DNA from: Nitrospira sp.
GTDB lineage: Bacteria > Nitrospirota > Nitrospiria > Nitrospirales > Nitrospiraceae
Direction: 5' to 3'
NCBI GenBank assembly: GCA_024998565.1
Contig: JACOEM010000001.1
Span: 1 to 64,000, forward strand
DNA: 64,000 nucleotides
A program made the position numbers and the translations under genes. Each line of letters opens with the position of its first letter. The first letter of the stretch is position 1. Below the pieces are notes generated by a model that saw only the letters and a program-made list of their open reading frames with translations, was not told the DNA's origin and did no database searches. Shown here piece after piece: positions 34,130-42,573 of the stretch.

Positions 34130-34190
34130 CTAGGAACCGTCGGTGGTTCGTTCTAGAACATGCAAGAGGCTCGCTGGCGGGAACAGACGA

Positions 34191-34315
34191 GCAGGATGCT
34201 CAAAATGCCCGTCCAGCAAGGCCGCAGCGAATGAAGATTCGAGGCGTACCCCTGCGGTACGTTGAGGATCTGAACGAAGCGAGAACGCAGCTGGAGGCCT
34301 TTTTGAGCATCCTGC
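34191..34315. repeat. 125-bp palindromic intergenic repeat, copy B
   Basis: The same length and order as the copy at 15630. It begins GCAGGATGCTCAAAA and ends TTTTTGAGCATCCTGC, a 15-base perfect terminal stem, with the same CCGTCCAGCAAGGCCGCAGC block and an inner GTACC/GGTAC hairpin. The base pair in the terminal stem that differs from copy A changes on both sides (GGT/ACC against GCT/AGC). Its last base is again the first base of the CTA that forms the stop of the minus-strand gene at 34315. Confidence 0.85.
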
Positions 34316-35175
34316 TACAGCCCTTCTTCTCGTTGTTCACATCCCAGTATTTCAATGAAGCGCGGCAGACGGGTCTTCTTCAGCGGCTCATCGAGTTTGT
34401 TGTAGATGGCGAGTAGGTTCTTGATCATGCGGGCGAGAATCGCGCGAGTCGGACTCTTCTGGAGAAACCGGTCTTCGAAGCCGTAGCCGGCTTCCGTCAG
34501 AAAACGGGCACAGTTTTTTTCCGTCAGCAGCGCGCCCCCGTTGAAACAATCGATGAAGATCTTGTAGCGATCGGAGTCGAACTTGACGAGGAAGTGGCCC
34601 GGCATACCGATCCCCTGCACCGGCAGGTGCAACCGCTTTCCAATGAGCAGATACACGGTTGACAGGCTGATCGGGATTCCCGTTCGCCGGTCCATCACAC
34701 AGTTGAGATAGCTGTTTTCGACCTCATAGTAGTTCTTGGTGTTACCTCGAAAACCCGCTTCGGTAAACAGGTAGCGGTTGAGCGCCTTGACCGTCTCCTC
34801 CCCCGAGACCCGGGATCCGATCTGCTCCCGCACCTCCTGGGCCATGCGATCCAACTGCCGCTGATACCTTTGGACGTCAAGGGTCGGATAGGCATACCGC
34901 GCCAACAGGAAGGCCCCCGTTTCAAGATCGATATGATCTTCCGGAAGAGCGATGAGATCTCGGAGCTCCTCTTCCAGCCTGCTCCCGCGGATTTCCTCCA
35001 GCACCGTGACGATACGATCGGCCATCTCCGGCTGCTCGATTTCCGCTTCCTGCAAGAGCGGCACGGCGGAGGCGCCGAAATCGATGAGCTTGCCGCTGAT
35101 CGTCTTGACGATCCGTTCGTCCTCATCGCCGAGGAGTCGAATCAAAGCGCGGATTTGGCTTTCATTCACGATCAT
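34315..35175 (-). CDS. SirB1/transglutaminase-like protein
   Basis: 286 residues from the ATG at 35175, backed by GGAG seven bases upstream. A helical N-terminal part (IRALIRLLGDEDERIVKTISGKL, HEAT-like) precedes a SirB1 domain (LNRYLFTEAGFRGN, NSYLNCVMDRRTGIPISLSTVYL, LPVQGIGMPGHFLVKF). The Cys-His pattern (NCV..., GHFLV) is that of the Transglut_core2 fold. Its biochemical role is unsettled. The gene ends on the second 125-bp repeat. Confidence 0.82.
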   Translation of the reverse strand: MIVNESQIRALIRLLGDEDERIVKTISGKLIDFGASAVPLLQEAEIEQPEMADRIVTVLEEIRGSRLEEELRDLIALPEDHIDLETGAFLLARYAYPTLDVQRYQRQLDRMAQEVREQIGSRVSGEETVKALNRYLFTEAGFRGNTKNYYEVENSYLNCVMDRRTGIPISLSTVYLLIGKRLHLPVQGIGMPGHFLVKFDSDRYKIFIDCFNGGALLTEKNCARFLTEAGYGFEDRFLQKSPTRAILARMIKNLLAIYNKLDEPLKKTRLPRFIEILGCEQREEGL

Positions 35176-35203
35176 GGAAGGTCTCCGCTGTGCGCAATCG
35201 CAT

Positions 35204-35983
35204 TTACCCGATCGCACGCCGGAAGGCGCGCGCGCCGCCATAGAGGCACAGCGCATCGAACAGCACCATCACCCCGATGACCATGAAGACATGGGGCAGG
35301 GCTTCAGCCCATCCGTGCAAAATGAGCGGCCGCACGGCATCAATGGCCCAGGTCATGGGATTAAACTGCGCGAGAAAACCCATCCAGCCCGGCATCGCCG
35401 CGAGCGGCACCAGAGCCGAGCTCAGGAAAATCATGGGCAGGGAGAGAAATCCGAGGACGGAGAAAAAATCGCCGTGACTTTTCACTGAAAAGGCCATGGC
35501 CATGGAAATCGCCGTCAATCCGACGCCGAACATCATGCCGATGAACAGGATCGTTGCGACCCCTAACAACCCGGTGACCGGCTGCACACCGAACAACCAG
35601 GCCACACCAAGAATGACCAGCACTTGCAGCGACGTGATCGTCGTCACAAAAATGAACCGGCTCAGGATCACCGACGTGCGGTGAATCGGTGTGGACATCA
35701 GCCGTTCGAGAAACCCGTTCTCCTTATCGAAAAGCAGATCCACGCCTCCGGCCAATCCGTTGTTCAACACCGTCATGACCACCACACCGGCGGTCAGAAA
35801 GCTGATGTAGCTCGACGCCTGCGTCACCTGCATGTCCGCGGCGCGCTGGAACAGATTGCCGAAGAAGATCAGCCAGAACAACATGGGCTGAACCAGGGTA
35901 AAGAGCATGCTGAACTTTTCCCGGCTCAGCCGCCGCACCCAGCGCATCGTCAACGCCCGAATCTCCTGCCAATATTCTTTCAT
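35204..35983 (-). CDS. ABC-2 type exporter permease (DrrB-like)
   Basis: 259 residues with six hydrophobic segments. The ABC-2 signature region is visible as PMIFLSSALVPLAAMPGWMG followed by FNPMTWAIDAVRPL. GAAGG lies before the ATG at 35983. It follows the cognate ATPase gene by 29 bases. Together they form an efflux or lipid-type exporter; the DrrAB group moves hydrophobic compounds. Confidence 0.87.
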   Translation of the reverse strand: MKEYWQEIRALTMRWVRRLSREKFSMLFTLVQPMLFWLIFFGNLFQRAADMQVTQASSYISFLTAGVVVMTVLNNGLAGGVDLLFDKENGFLERLMSTPIHRTSVILSRFIFVTTITSLQVLVILGVAWLFGVQPVTGLLGVATILFIGMMFGVGLTAISMAMAFSVKSHGDFFSVLGFLSLPMIFLSSALVPLAAMPGWMGFLAQFNPMTWAIDAVRPLILHGWAEALPHVFMVIGVMVLFDALCLYGGARAFRRAIG

Positions 35984-36012
35984 AGACCCTTCACAGCGCT
36001 CTTGATCGATCC

Positions 36013-36984
36013 TTACTGATCTTCTGCCTTCGGCTGGTCGTCCTTAATAGACCGTCCCGTATGGGCGATAAACACATCATCCAATCGCGGCCGGTGATAA
36101 TCGATGAACTCCAGCTGGCAGGTCAGACGGTTCGCCGCGTCAAGAATGGCCGGCAACGCCTTCTCCGGTGAATCGACCCGAATATCCAGCCCGGTCGGCG
36201 TGGTCGCGACGGCTCGAATGGCCGGTAGACTTTTCACTGCCGCCGCAAGCAACTCGACGCGATTGTGTTCACGCACCGTCAGCGACACCAGATCTCCGCC
36301 CAAACCGGCTTTCAACTCGTTGGGAACGCCCAGGGCCTTGATCCGCCCGCCGTCGATGATGGCGATCCGGTCACAGAGCTGATCAGCTTCATCCAGGTAA
36401 TTCGTCGTCATGACGACGGTAATGCCCCGCTCGCGCATGGCCCGGACATGGTCCCAGATGCGGAGACGACTCTGCACATCCAACCCGAGCGTCGGCTCGT
36501 CGAGAAAGAGGATCTTCGGGTCAGGCAGGAGACCGCAGGCAATATCCAACTTCCGTTTCATGCCGCCGGAATAGGTCTTGGCGGGACGATCGGCCTGCTG
36601 TTCTAATTCCACCAGCTTCAGTAATTGGGGGATACGCGTGGACGCGTCTTCTGGCGACAGGTGATAGAGATCGGCGAGCAGCTCGAGATGTTCCCTCCCC
36701 GTCAGAAACCGATCGATCGCCCGCTCCTGAGGCACATACCCGATCGTCTTCCTGACACGGTCGGCATCCTTTACCGAATCCAGGCCGAGAATTGTCGCCG
36801 ATCCGGATGTGGGATGGAGCAGCGTGATCAGGATACGGAGCGTGGTGCTCTTACCGGCGCCGTTCGGGCCGAGCAGACCGAATATCTCTCCCGCATAAAC
36901 TTGAAAGGAGAGATCATCGACGGCTCGTACCTTCTCGTACGTTTTTCCGAGATGCGACACCTCGATGGCGACCGCCCGCGACAT
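36013..36984 (-). CDS. ABC exporter ATPase (DrrA-like)
   Basis: 323 residues. Walker A is GPNGAGKST, the Q loop follows in GYVPQERAIDRFLTG, the signature is TYSGGMKRKLDIACGL, and Walker B is ILFLDEPTLGLD, with the H-loop region at VVMTTNYLDEADQLCD. The C-terminal extension (LDIRVDSPEKALPAIL, LDDVFIAHTGR) is typical of daunorubicin-resistance ATPases. The ATG shares one base with the upstream stop (TGATG), so it is coupled to the LON-domain gene. Confidence 0.9.
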   Translation of the reverse strand: MSRAVAIEVSHLGKTYEKVRAVDDLSFQVYAGEIFGLLGPNGAGKSTTLRILITLLHPTSGSATILGLDSVKDADRVRKTIGYVPQERAIDRFLTGREHLELLADLYHLSPEDASTRIPQLLKLVELEQQADRPAKTYSGGMKRKLDIACGLLPDPKILFLDEPTLGLDVQSRLRIWDHVRAMRERGITVVMTTNYLDEADQLCDRIAIIDGGRIKALGVPNELKAGLGGDLVSLTVREHNRVELLAAAVKSLPAIRAVATTPTGLDIRVDSPEKALPAILDAANRLTCQLEFIDYHRPRLDDVFIAHTGRSIKDDQPKAEDQ

Positions 36985-37673
36985 CAGCCCCACCCTCCGG
37001 CACCGCGCCGCTCCGCCAGTTTGAACTGGATGAGGTCGCTCAGGCGACGGGCCTGCTGCGGCACATGGTCCGCTTCCAGCAAAAACTGCTTCTCCAGCGG
37101 GGTGCAGTCGAGATACGTCGAAAGGGAATTCACGAACACCTCGTCCGTCACATCAGGCCGCACCAGGCTGTGCAGCGGCGAGGCTTCTTCATCGGCCTTG
37201 AGATATTCGCCGAGTACCTCCGTCAAATAACGGCGCAGCGCCGGTTCCATCGAGACGGCGCCGTCCCGCGGCTTCAGCGAGACCCGGGCTTCGCGATAGC
37301 TCTTCTCATAAAACTCTTCGTGTATTTCATAACGCTCAAGGCCCTGAAGAAGGATGTTCGAGCGGCCGTCGGGCAAGGCCTGGACGCTGGCCAACCGTCC
37401 GACGCATCCGATCGAAAAAATCGGAGGATTTCCGTCGTACTGTTCTTCCCATCCTTCTTTGAGCAAGGCCATCCCGATGCATTGCCCTCCCGCGGCCGCA
37501 TCCGCTACCATCTGACGGTAGCGCGGTTCAAAAACATGGAGCGGCAGATAGGTTTTGGGAAAGAAGACGACGTTGGGAAGGGGAAACAACGGAATACGCT
37601 CCGGCACCGGAAACGGCTGCGCCTTTCCCGATACCTCCCGGCTCGATTGGTCACGTTCGGGCTCAAGAAACAT
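36984..37673 (-). CDS. LON substrate-binding domain protein
   Basis: 229 residues. The Lon N-terminal domain begins IPLFPLPNVVFFPKTYLPLHVFEPRYRQMV and ends in a helical part. There is no AAA+ or Ser-Lys protease domain, so it is a stand-alone LON-domain protein of the YbbN-like bacterial type with a probable substrate-recognition role. A promoter ends five bases upstream of the ATG, so it is probably the first gene of an operon with the DrrAB-like exporter. Confidence 0.85.
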   Translation of the reverse strand: MFLEPERDQSSREVSGKAQPFPVPERIPLFPLPNVVFFPKTYLPLHVFEPRYRQMVADAAAGGQCIGMALLKEGWEEQYDGNPPIFSIGCVGRLASVQALPDGRSNILLQGLERYEIHEEFYEKSYREARVSLKPRDGAVSMEPALRRYLTEVLGEYLKADEEASPLHSLVRPDVTDEVFVNSLSTYLDCTPLEKQFLLEADHVPQQARRLSDLIQFKLAERRGAGGWG

Positions 37674-37678
37674 GGCTC

Positions 37679-37708
37679 ACGATAGCTGATGCTTTGCAAA
37701 ATTGTCAA
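37679..37708 (-). promoter_or_regulatory. promoter of the LON-exporter operon
   Basis: On the minus strand TTGACA (37708-37703), 18 bases and TATCGT (37684-37679) are followed by five bases, GAGCC, and the ATG. The message probably begins at the ATG or within a few bases of it. Confidence 0.55.
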
Positions 37709-37790
37709 CGCTGGCAGGCAAGGCAACTCCAGAAACGACCACCGCAAAACCCTCATGGATACTGGCGTTCCGTCGATCTCTCATCAAAAT

Positions 37791-38990
37791 ATGGCACCGC
37801 ATCATAGGCCGCCACTCCTCACCGCGCACAGGCGACAGCCGGTGAGTCGGGTGATCACAGTGCGCCATTCTGCATTCGCCGCCCTGGCGGTTATGATCGT
37901 GCTTCTGACCGGCACCGTTCATTCTGTGGCAACGGGCAACCAGGCACCGTCATTTGACACCGCCAAGCCTGGCTACCGGTATGCATTTCCTAAAGACCAT
38001 GGCGCCCACGAACGGTTTCGTACCGAATGGTGGTATTACACCGGCCATCTCACGGCCGCCGGAGGCCGGCAGTTTGGATTTGAGCTCACCTTTTTCAGGC
38101 GAGGCATTCCACCGGAACAAGTCCGGACTCACCCCTCGCAGTGGTCGATTCAACAACTCTATCTGGCCCACTTCGCCCTCACCGACCTCGAAGGCAATCG
38201 TTTCCTGTTTGCCGACAAACTCAGTCGCGAAGGTCTCGGCAAGGCCGGCGCGGAGACCGACCGGCTGCATGTCTGGCTCGATCGTTGGTCCGCCGCTATG
38301 GATGATCCCGCGTCGTCCCGACAGAGGCTCCAGGCCGCCACCGATGCATTTGCGATCGATCTTCAGGTGATCCCGCGCAAGCCGCCCGTGCTCCACGGCC
38401 GGGAGGGCATCAGCCGCAAGGGCACGCGACCCGAGCAGGCCTCTCACTATTATTCGTACACCCACCTGTCAACCGAGGGGGACATTCGCATCGGCACGGA
38501 CACCTTTTCCGTCACCGGTCTCAGCTGGATGGATCACGAATTCGGCTCAGCCGACTTGGGGCGGGATGTGGTGGGATGGGACTGGTTCAGCCTCCAGCTG
38601 AGCGACTCGACCGAACTGATGTGGTATTCCCTGCGGCGGGCCGATGGATCGGCAGACCCCGTCTCCAGCGGCACCTTGATCTCTGCCGATGGACGAACCC
38701 AACCGCTGAACGCGCAGGATCTCACCATTGAACCGCTTTCTTATTGGACAAGCCCGCGATCGAAGGCGAAGTATCCGCAACAGTGGCGAATCACGGCGCC
38801 CTCCATGGGAATCAATCTGGATGTGCGAGCGCTGCTCGCGGACCAGGAACTGAATACCGCACGCAGCACCCGCGTGACCTACTGGGAAGGAGCCGTGTCC
38901 GCCACGGGACAGGCCCGAGGCGCCGCCGTCACGGGACGCGGGTATGTCGAACTCACGGGATACGCCGAGCGTTTCACCCAGCGACTGTAA
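37791..38990 (+). CDS. AttH/CrtC-like lipocalin-fold protein
   Basis: About 399 residues from the ATG at 37791; ATGs at 37689 and 37755 are in frame and the true start is uncertain. A hydrophobic export segment (FAALAVMIVLLTGTVHSVA) precedes the conserved block FRTEWWYYTGHL, FGFELTFFRRG, and the later LSWMDHEFGS. These are hallmarks of the carotenoid 1,2-hydratase/AttH group, which has two lipocalin-like halves. Because it is exported and has no carotenoid genes nearby, a carotenoid role is doubtful. It may bind or hydrolyse a lipid in the periplasm. Confidence 0.8.
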   Translation: MAPHHRPPLLTAHRRQPVSRVITVRHSAFAALAVMIVLLTGTVHSVATGNQAPSFDTAKPGYRYAFPKDHGAHERFRTEWWYYTGHLTAAGGRQFGFELTFFRRGIPPEQVRTHPSQWSIQQLYLAHFALTDLEGNRFLFADKLSREGLGKAGAETDRLHVWLDRWSAAMDDPASSRQRLQAATDAFAIDLQVIPRKPPVLHGREGISRKGTRPEQASHYYSYTHLSTEGDIRIGTDTFSVTGLSWMDHEFGSADLGRDVVGWDWFSLQLSDSTELMWYSLRRADGSADPVSSGTLISADGRTQPLNAQDLTIEPLSYWTSPRSKAKYPQQWRITAPSMGINLDVRALLADQELNTARSTRVTYWEGAVSATGQARGAAVTGRGYVELTGYAERFTQRL

Positions 38991-39011
38991 CCACTCATCT
39001 GATGTCGCACC

Positions 39012-39040
39012 TTGACTCAATCGTCACGCTATGGTTAGGT
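39012..39040 (+). promoter_or_regulatory. promoter of the BNR-repeat lipoprotein gene
   Basis: TTGACT at 39012-39017, a 17-base spacer and TTAGGT at 39035-39040 lie 14 bases before the ATG at 39055. The box covers an in-frame ATG at 39031, which argues against that earlier start. Confidence 0.45.
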
Positions 39041-39054
39041 CTGCGCCCATTGTG

Positions 39055-40104
39055 ATGACACGACGAACTCGCATGGCCGCCCTGCTCCGGACATCCGTCT
39101 TCCTGGTCGGCCTGTTCCTTCTCGCCTGCGGGTCACGTGAAGCCGCGGTGGTCTCGATCGCGCTCCATCCGTCGAACCCCAACATTGTCTATGTCGCGAC
39201 GAACGAAGCCGTGCACAAGACCCGCGACGGTGGCGCGACCTGGGAGCAGTTTCAGGCCTTCACGGCCCGCCGCGTGACGACGCTGGCGATCGACCCGAAG
39301 CTCCCGGCCACAGTCTACGCGGGCACAATGGGCGATGCCATCTACAAGAGCCCCGACGGCGGACAGCATTGGCTCCCGCACAATGTCGGGCTCAAAGAAC
39401 ATGTGTCCTTCGTCAACGAAATCATCTTCCATCCCGACAACACCGAGCTCATCTACCTCGCCACGACGGTCGGCGCCTTTGTCAGCAAAAACGGAGGTCG
39501 GGAATGGGAAGAGCGGATGGCGGGCATGAAGGAAGTGCATATCGTCACCTGCATCACCATGGATCATCAGCACCCTCGCGTGTTGTACGCCGGGACAACG
39601 GGCGGGACCTATCGCAGTGAAGACGGCGGCACGAGCTGGCAAAAGAAAAACAACGGACTCATTCCCGACGATGTGTTGAACGCCGCCATGGCGCTTGGGG
39701 TAAACATGTTGGCGGTCGATCCGCACAATTCCGACATCGTCTACGCCGCCACCACCAAGGGGCTGTTTCGATCCACCAACCGGGGCGACTATTGGGAACA
39801 AATCGGACAGAACCTGGCCAATCAATTCATCAGCACCATGGCGCTGCATCCGACCGATCCCGACATTGTGTACATCGGTGGCCCGGAGGGTATTCTCAAG
39901 ACTGTTGATGGCGGGAAAACCTGGCAGGCCCACAACCAGGGACTGACGACCATGAATGTGCGGACGATCAGCCTCAGCCCCAGCGATCCTCAACTGCTCT
40001 ATCTGGGGACCAATGGCAGCGGATTGTATCGGTCGACCAACGGCGGCGCACAGTGGACGCCGATCCCTCTGACCAGTCACGCGCCGGCGGCGCCGGCGCC
40101 GTAG
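39055..40104 (+). CDS. BNR/YCF48-like beta-propeller lipoprotein
   Basis: About 349 residues. A signal peptide ends in a lipobox (LLAC), then seven or so repeats of the type NIVYVATNEAVHKTRDGGATWEQF, TVYAGTMGDAIYKSPDGGQHW and IVYIGGPEGILKTVDGGKTW follow. These BNR/Asp-box motifs form a beta-propeller, as in YCF48/HCF136 and sortilin-like proteins. The role is unclear; the family often acts in assembly or binding at membranes. It is followed 18 bases later by a histidine phosphatase. Confidence 0.85.
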   Translation: MTRRTRMAALLRTSVFLVGLFLLACGSREAAVVSIALHPSNPNIVYVATNEAVHKTRDGGATWEQFQAFTARRVTTLAIDPKLPATVYAGTMGDAIYKSPDGGQHWLPHNVGLKEHVSFVNEIIFHPDNTELIYLATTVGAFVSKNGGREWEERMAGMKEVHIVTCITMDHQHPRVLYAGTTGGTYRSEDGGTSWQKKNNGLIPDDVLNAAMALGVNMLAVDPHNSDIVYAATTKGLFRSTNRGDYWEQIGQNLANQFISTMALHPTDPDIVYIGGPEGILKTVDGGKTWQAHNQGLTTMNVRTISLSPSDPQLLYLGTNGSGLYRSTNGGAQWTPIPLTSHAPAAPAP

Positions 40105-40122
40105 GATTGGGGAGATCTTGAG

Positions 40123-40731
40123 ATGCCGATCGTCCTGCTCATCAGACATGGAGAAACGGAGTGGAATCGATCCGGCCGGGTGATGGGCGATCAACCGATT
40201 CCCCTCAACCGGACCGGCGAAGAACAGGCCCGCACCTGCGCCGGCATCCTGTCTCGCACCCCGATCGCGGCCATCTACACCAGCCCGGTCCTGCGGGCCG
40301 CGCAGACCGCCGAGATTCTACGTGGGCCACAGCAGGTCCCGATGCATCAGGTTCCGGGGCTGAGTGAGATCGGCGTGGGGAATTGGATCAATCGCTACTG
40401 GCATGAGTTCGCCGACGACCCGGCCAAGCGGGAGTGGTACACCCACCCGGACCGGGCCCGACCTTCCGGCGGAGAAACGCTGCGCGAGGTGCAAGAACGG
40501 GCGGTCGCGGCAGTGGAACAAGCCCTCGCCCCCGCCCACGACACCCCCGTCGTGATCGTGTCACACGGGGATGTCATTCGGGCGATTCTTGCGCACTACC
40601 TGCAGCTCGACCTGGCGATCATCCGCCAGGCTCGCATCGATCACGTGGCGGTCAGCGGGCTGGACCTGACGGGGGCCGCAGCCCAGCTGCTGTTCCTCAA
40701 TCATCGCCCGGACTTAGAAACGCTTCTGTAG
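40123..40731 (+). CDS. histidine phosphatase (phosphoglycerate mutase-like)
   Basis: 202 residues. The phospho-acceptor motif LIRHGETEWN is at the N-terminus and the second catalytic His is in IVSHGDVIRAIL, with Glu in PSGGETLREV. It is of the broad-specificity phosphatase type (CobC/GpmB/PhoE-like). GGGGAG lies before the ATG. With no cobalamin or sugar cluster nearby, the substrate cannot be named. Confidence 0.88.
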   Translation: MPIVLLIRHGETEWNRSGRVMGDQPIPLNRTGEEQARTCAGILSRTPIAAIYTSPVLRAAQTAEILRGPQQVPMHQVPGLSEIGVGNWINRYWHEFADDPAKREWYTHPDRARPSGGETLREVQERAVAAVEQALAPAHDTPVVIVSHGDVIRAILAHYLQLDLAIIRQARIDHVAVSGLDLTGAAAQLLFLNHRPDLETLL

Positions 40732-40747
40732 TCGACCACCCTGCCTT

Positions 40748-41239
40748 CTAGGGTTGGGCGGCAGCAGGAGCCGCAGCTTCTGCGCCCTTGCCGTAGTACC
40801 GGCTGCCATACCGTTTCAATTCCTCCGACAATGCCGACCATTCCTCGGCTGTCAGCAACGACTTCATTTTGAAGCGAAGGCTGAGCATCCGTGCGGACGA
40901 ACGCATCCGGTTATTATTCAACTCGTCGAGAATTTTCGTAAACTCTTCCGGCGTCGCGGTATAGTTGGCGTTCAGCTCATAGAGCGCCCGATGACTCTGG
41001 CGATGCTGCTCCCGTGCCGATTTGATCTCAGTAATCATCTCCCCCATCACCGCATTGACCTGCTTCGCGGTCTCCGGATTTTTCACATGCTTTTCAACCA
41101 GACCGCTCACATCCTGAGACGCCTTGCTCCAATAATAGTCGCCCTTCCCATGTCCATAACTCCCGTGGTGATGAGATGAACAACCGGTCAATCCGGTCAC
41201 AAGCACGCCGATGAGGACAACCAAGGATCGATAACGCAT
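40748..41239 (-). CDS. Spy/CpxP-like periplasmic lipoprotein
   Basis: 163 residues with lipobox LTGC, a His-rich start (CSSHHHGSYGHGKG) and a helical body with LNNNRMRSSARMLSLRFKMKSLLTAEEW, which resembles the LTxxQ region of Spy/CpxP and zinc-resistance proteins. Such proteins act as periplasmic chaperones or metal-linked stress sensors. The histidines next to the lipid anchor could bind metal. GGGAGG lies five bases before the ATG. Confidence 0.7.
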   Translation of the reverse strand: MRYRSLVVLIGVLVTGLTGCSSHHHGSYGHGKGDYYWSKASQDVSGLVEKHVKNPETAKQVNAVMGEMITEIKSAREQHRQSHRALYELNANYTATPEEFTKILDELNNNRMRSSARMLSLRFKMKSLLTAEEWSALSEELKRYGSRYYGKGAEAAAPAAAQP

Positions 41240-41349
41240 TACAGCCTCCCTACATAAGAAAAATGAATGCCTCGCACGAAAACGCGTTGCGCCGCACGTG
41301 GGTCCTCCCGTAAGCTGCCTTCAAACAGGGCACCGCACAGGAGACCGAC

Positions 41350-41706
41350 ATGGGCACACAGAAGGACCACCGGCAGGGAACAGGCCCGGTTGAATCGCTC
41401 CGGGACGAATTCCGGGAGCATCTCCACACATTCTACAGCACGCTCAAGCTGGCCGCTCCCTACGACACAGTCGAGAAAGCCCTGGGGGCCCTGACCGCGA
41501 GACTCAAAACGTTGCCGCCCGAAGAACTCCAACAGGTAACCGCGGACTCGTCGTTGCGATGGACACACTTCCGGCAGGCCTTCGTCGACTCCGGCCTGAG
41601 CGCAAAACATCGCGGGATCATCGCCGGCCTGGCACGATCCGGAGCCGCACAGGACCTGCCGCCGGAATTCGACCACCTCCTCAGCCTCTATCGTCCGACA
41701 AGCTAG
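41350..41706 (+). CDS. hypothetical helical protein
   Basis: 118 residues, soluble and helical, with no recognised family. AGGAG precedes the ATG at 41350. The C-terminal segment (AKHRGIIAGLARSGAAQDLPPEFDHLL) is well formed. Its last 26 bases overlap the convergent membrane-protein gene at 41681. Confidence 0.6.
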   Translation: MGTQKDHRQGTGPVESLRDEFREHLHTFYSTLKLAAPYDTVEKALGALTARLKTLPPEELQQVTADSSLRWTHFRQAFVDSGLSAKHRGIIAGLARSGAAQDLPPEFDHLLSLYRPTS

Positions 41707-42382
41707 CCTCTTCACTCTTCAACGCCACGTCACGCAGCTCCGTGTAGACCTGCATCAGCCTCGTATTTTCGATGCGATAGGCCACCGTAATCGTCAGCAG
41801 GCCGAACGCGACCACGATCATTCCCACCCCGGTGACGCCGATGCCCAGTAGGACGCTCCCCAGTGAGTCGAGCCCGCCTTCGAACAGATAGGTAATCACG
41901 AACCCGAGCGTCCCGAACCCCACGAGGCTGAACCACAGAAACGTGAGAATCGAGGACGACCAGGGCGCCCGCTTCGTGCACACGAGCTTCAGGCCCTCCG
42001 ATTCCGGTGCCCATTCGATGGAACCCTTCAACGGCCAGGCTGTTCGGAACCGCAGGGAAAAGAGGCGATGGGTCGGCCTGATGACCATCCGGTTTGCCTC
42101 CGGAAAGACCCGCGCAACGCCGTGGGGCAGACTCAAAAAGCCGTTCTGGTCGAACGTGCGCAGCAGTTGAGGAACGGTCAGCGCAGCAAACTGATCCTGC
42201 ACCCGCCCGATCCCATACCCGTAACGGCTGGCGTCGGACGAGAGACGGGCAAAGTACATCCAGTCACCGACGATCAACCCGACAAACAACACGATGGCAA
42301 ACGCACCGGCCAAGATCATAGCGGAAACTTCCCATAGGGCTTCACGGAGAATCAAGCCCGGACGGTAGGCAGGAGCGCTCAA
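41681..42382 (-). CDS. hypothetical membrane protein
   Basis: 233 residues with a transmembrane helix near 22-42 and two more near 143-165 and 176-200. The soluble part between them (about 45-135) is beta-rich and resembles a small ligand-binding or PH-like domain. The predicted start is a TTG at 42382; an ATG at 42319 is also possible. No family was recognised. Confidence 0.6.
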   Translation of the reverse strand: MSAPAYRPGLILREALWEVSAMILAGAFAIVLFVGLIVGDWMYFARLSSDASRYGYGIGRVQDQFAALTVPQLLRTFDQNGFLSLPHGVARVFPEANRMVIRPTHRLFSLRFRTAWPLKGSIEWAPESEGLKLVCTKRAPWSSSILTFLWFSLVGFGTLGFVITYLFEGGLDSLGSVLLGIGVTGVGMIVVAFGLLTITVAYRIENTRLMQVYTELRDVALKSEEASLSDDRG

Positions 42383-42573
42383 AAACCCGAGGAACCAGTT
42401 GACTCCCCATGAGTGCTTTGGCTACATTAAGCCCGTTCTTGTCCGGCGGGTAAGGACGAGTCATCCGGATTGCAGTCCCGCCTTCATAGATTTTTCCACG
42501 CCACACTTCTTATCGCCGTCGCTTCTGCACTGCAGAGTGTGCGGGCAGAGAGGCGTGATTTTGCGGAGGGACG

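Noticed and set aside
34153..34175. GTTCTAGAAC palindrome as a LexA box
   Set aside because: It does not match the usual LexA patterns (CTG-N10-CAG or GAAC-N4-GTTC) and lies after a gene, not in a promoter.
37791..38990. Carotenoid hydratase with a carotenoid pathway
   Set aside because: No phytoene synthase, desaturase or cyclase gene is in the window, and the protein looks exported.
39133..40194. 353-residue open frame antisense to the BNR lipoprotein
   Set aside because: The beta-propeller repeats on the plus strand are clear, and this frame shows none.
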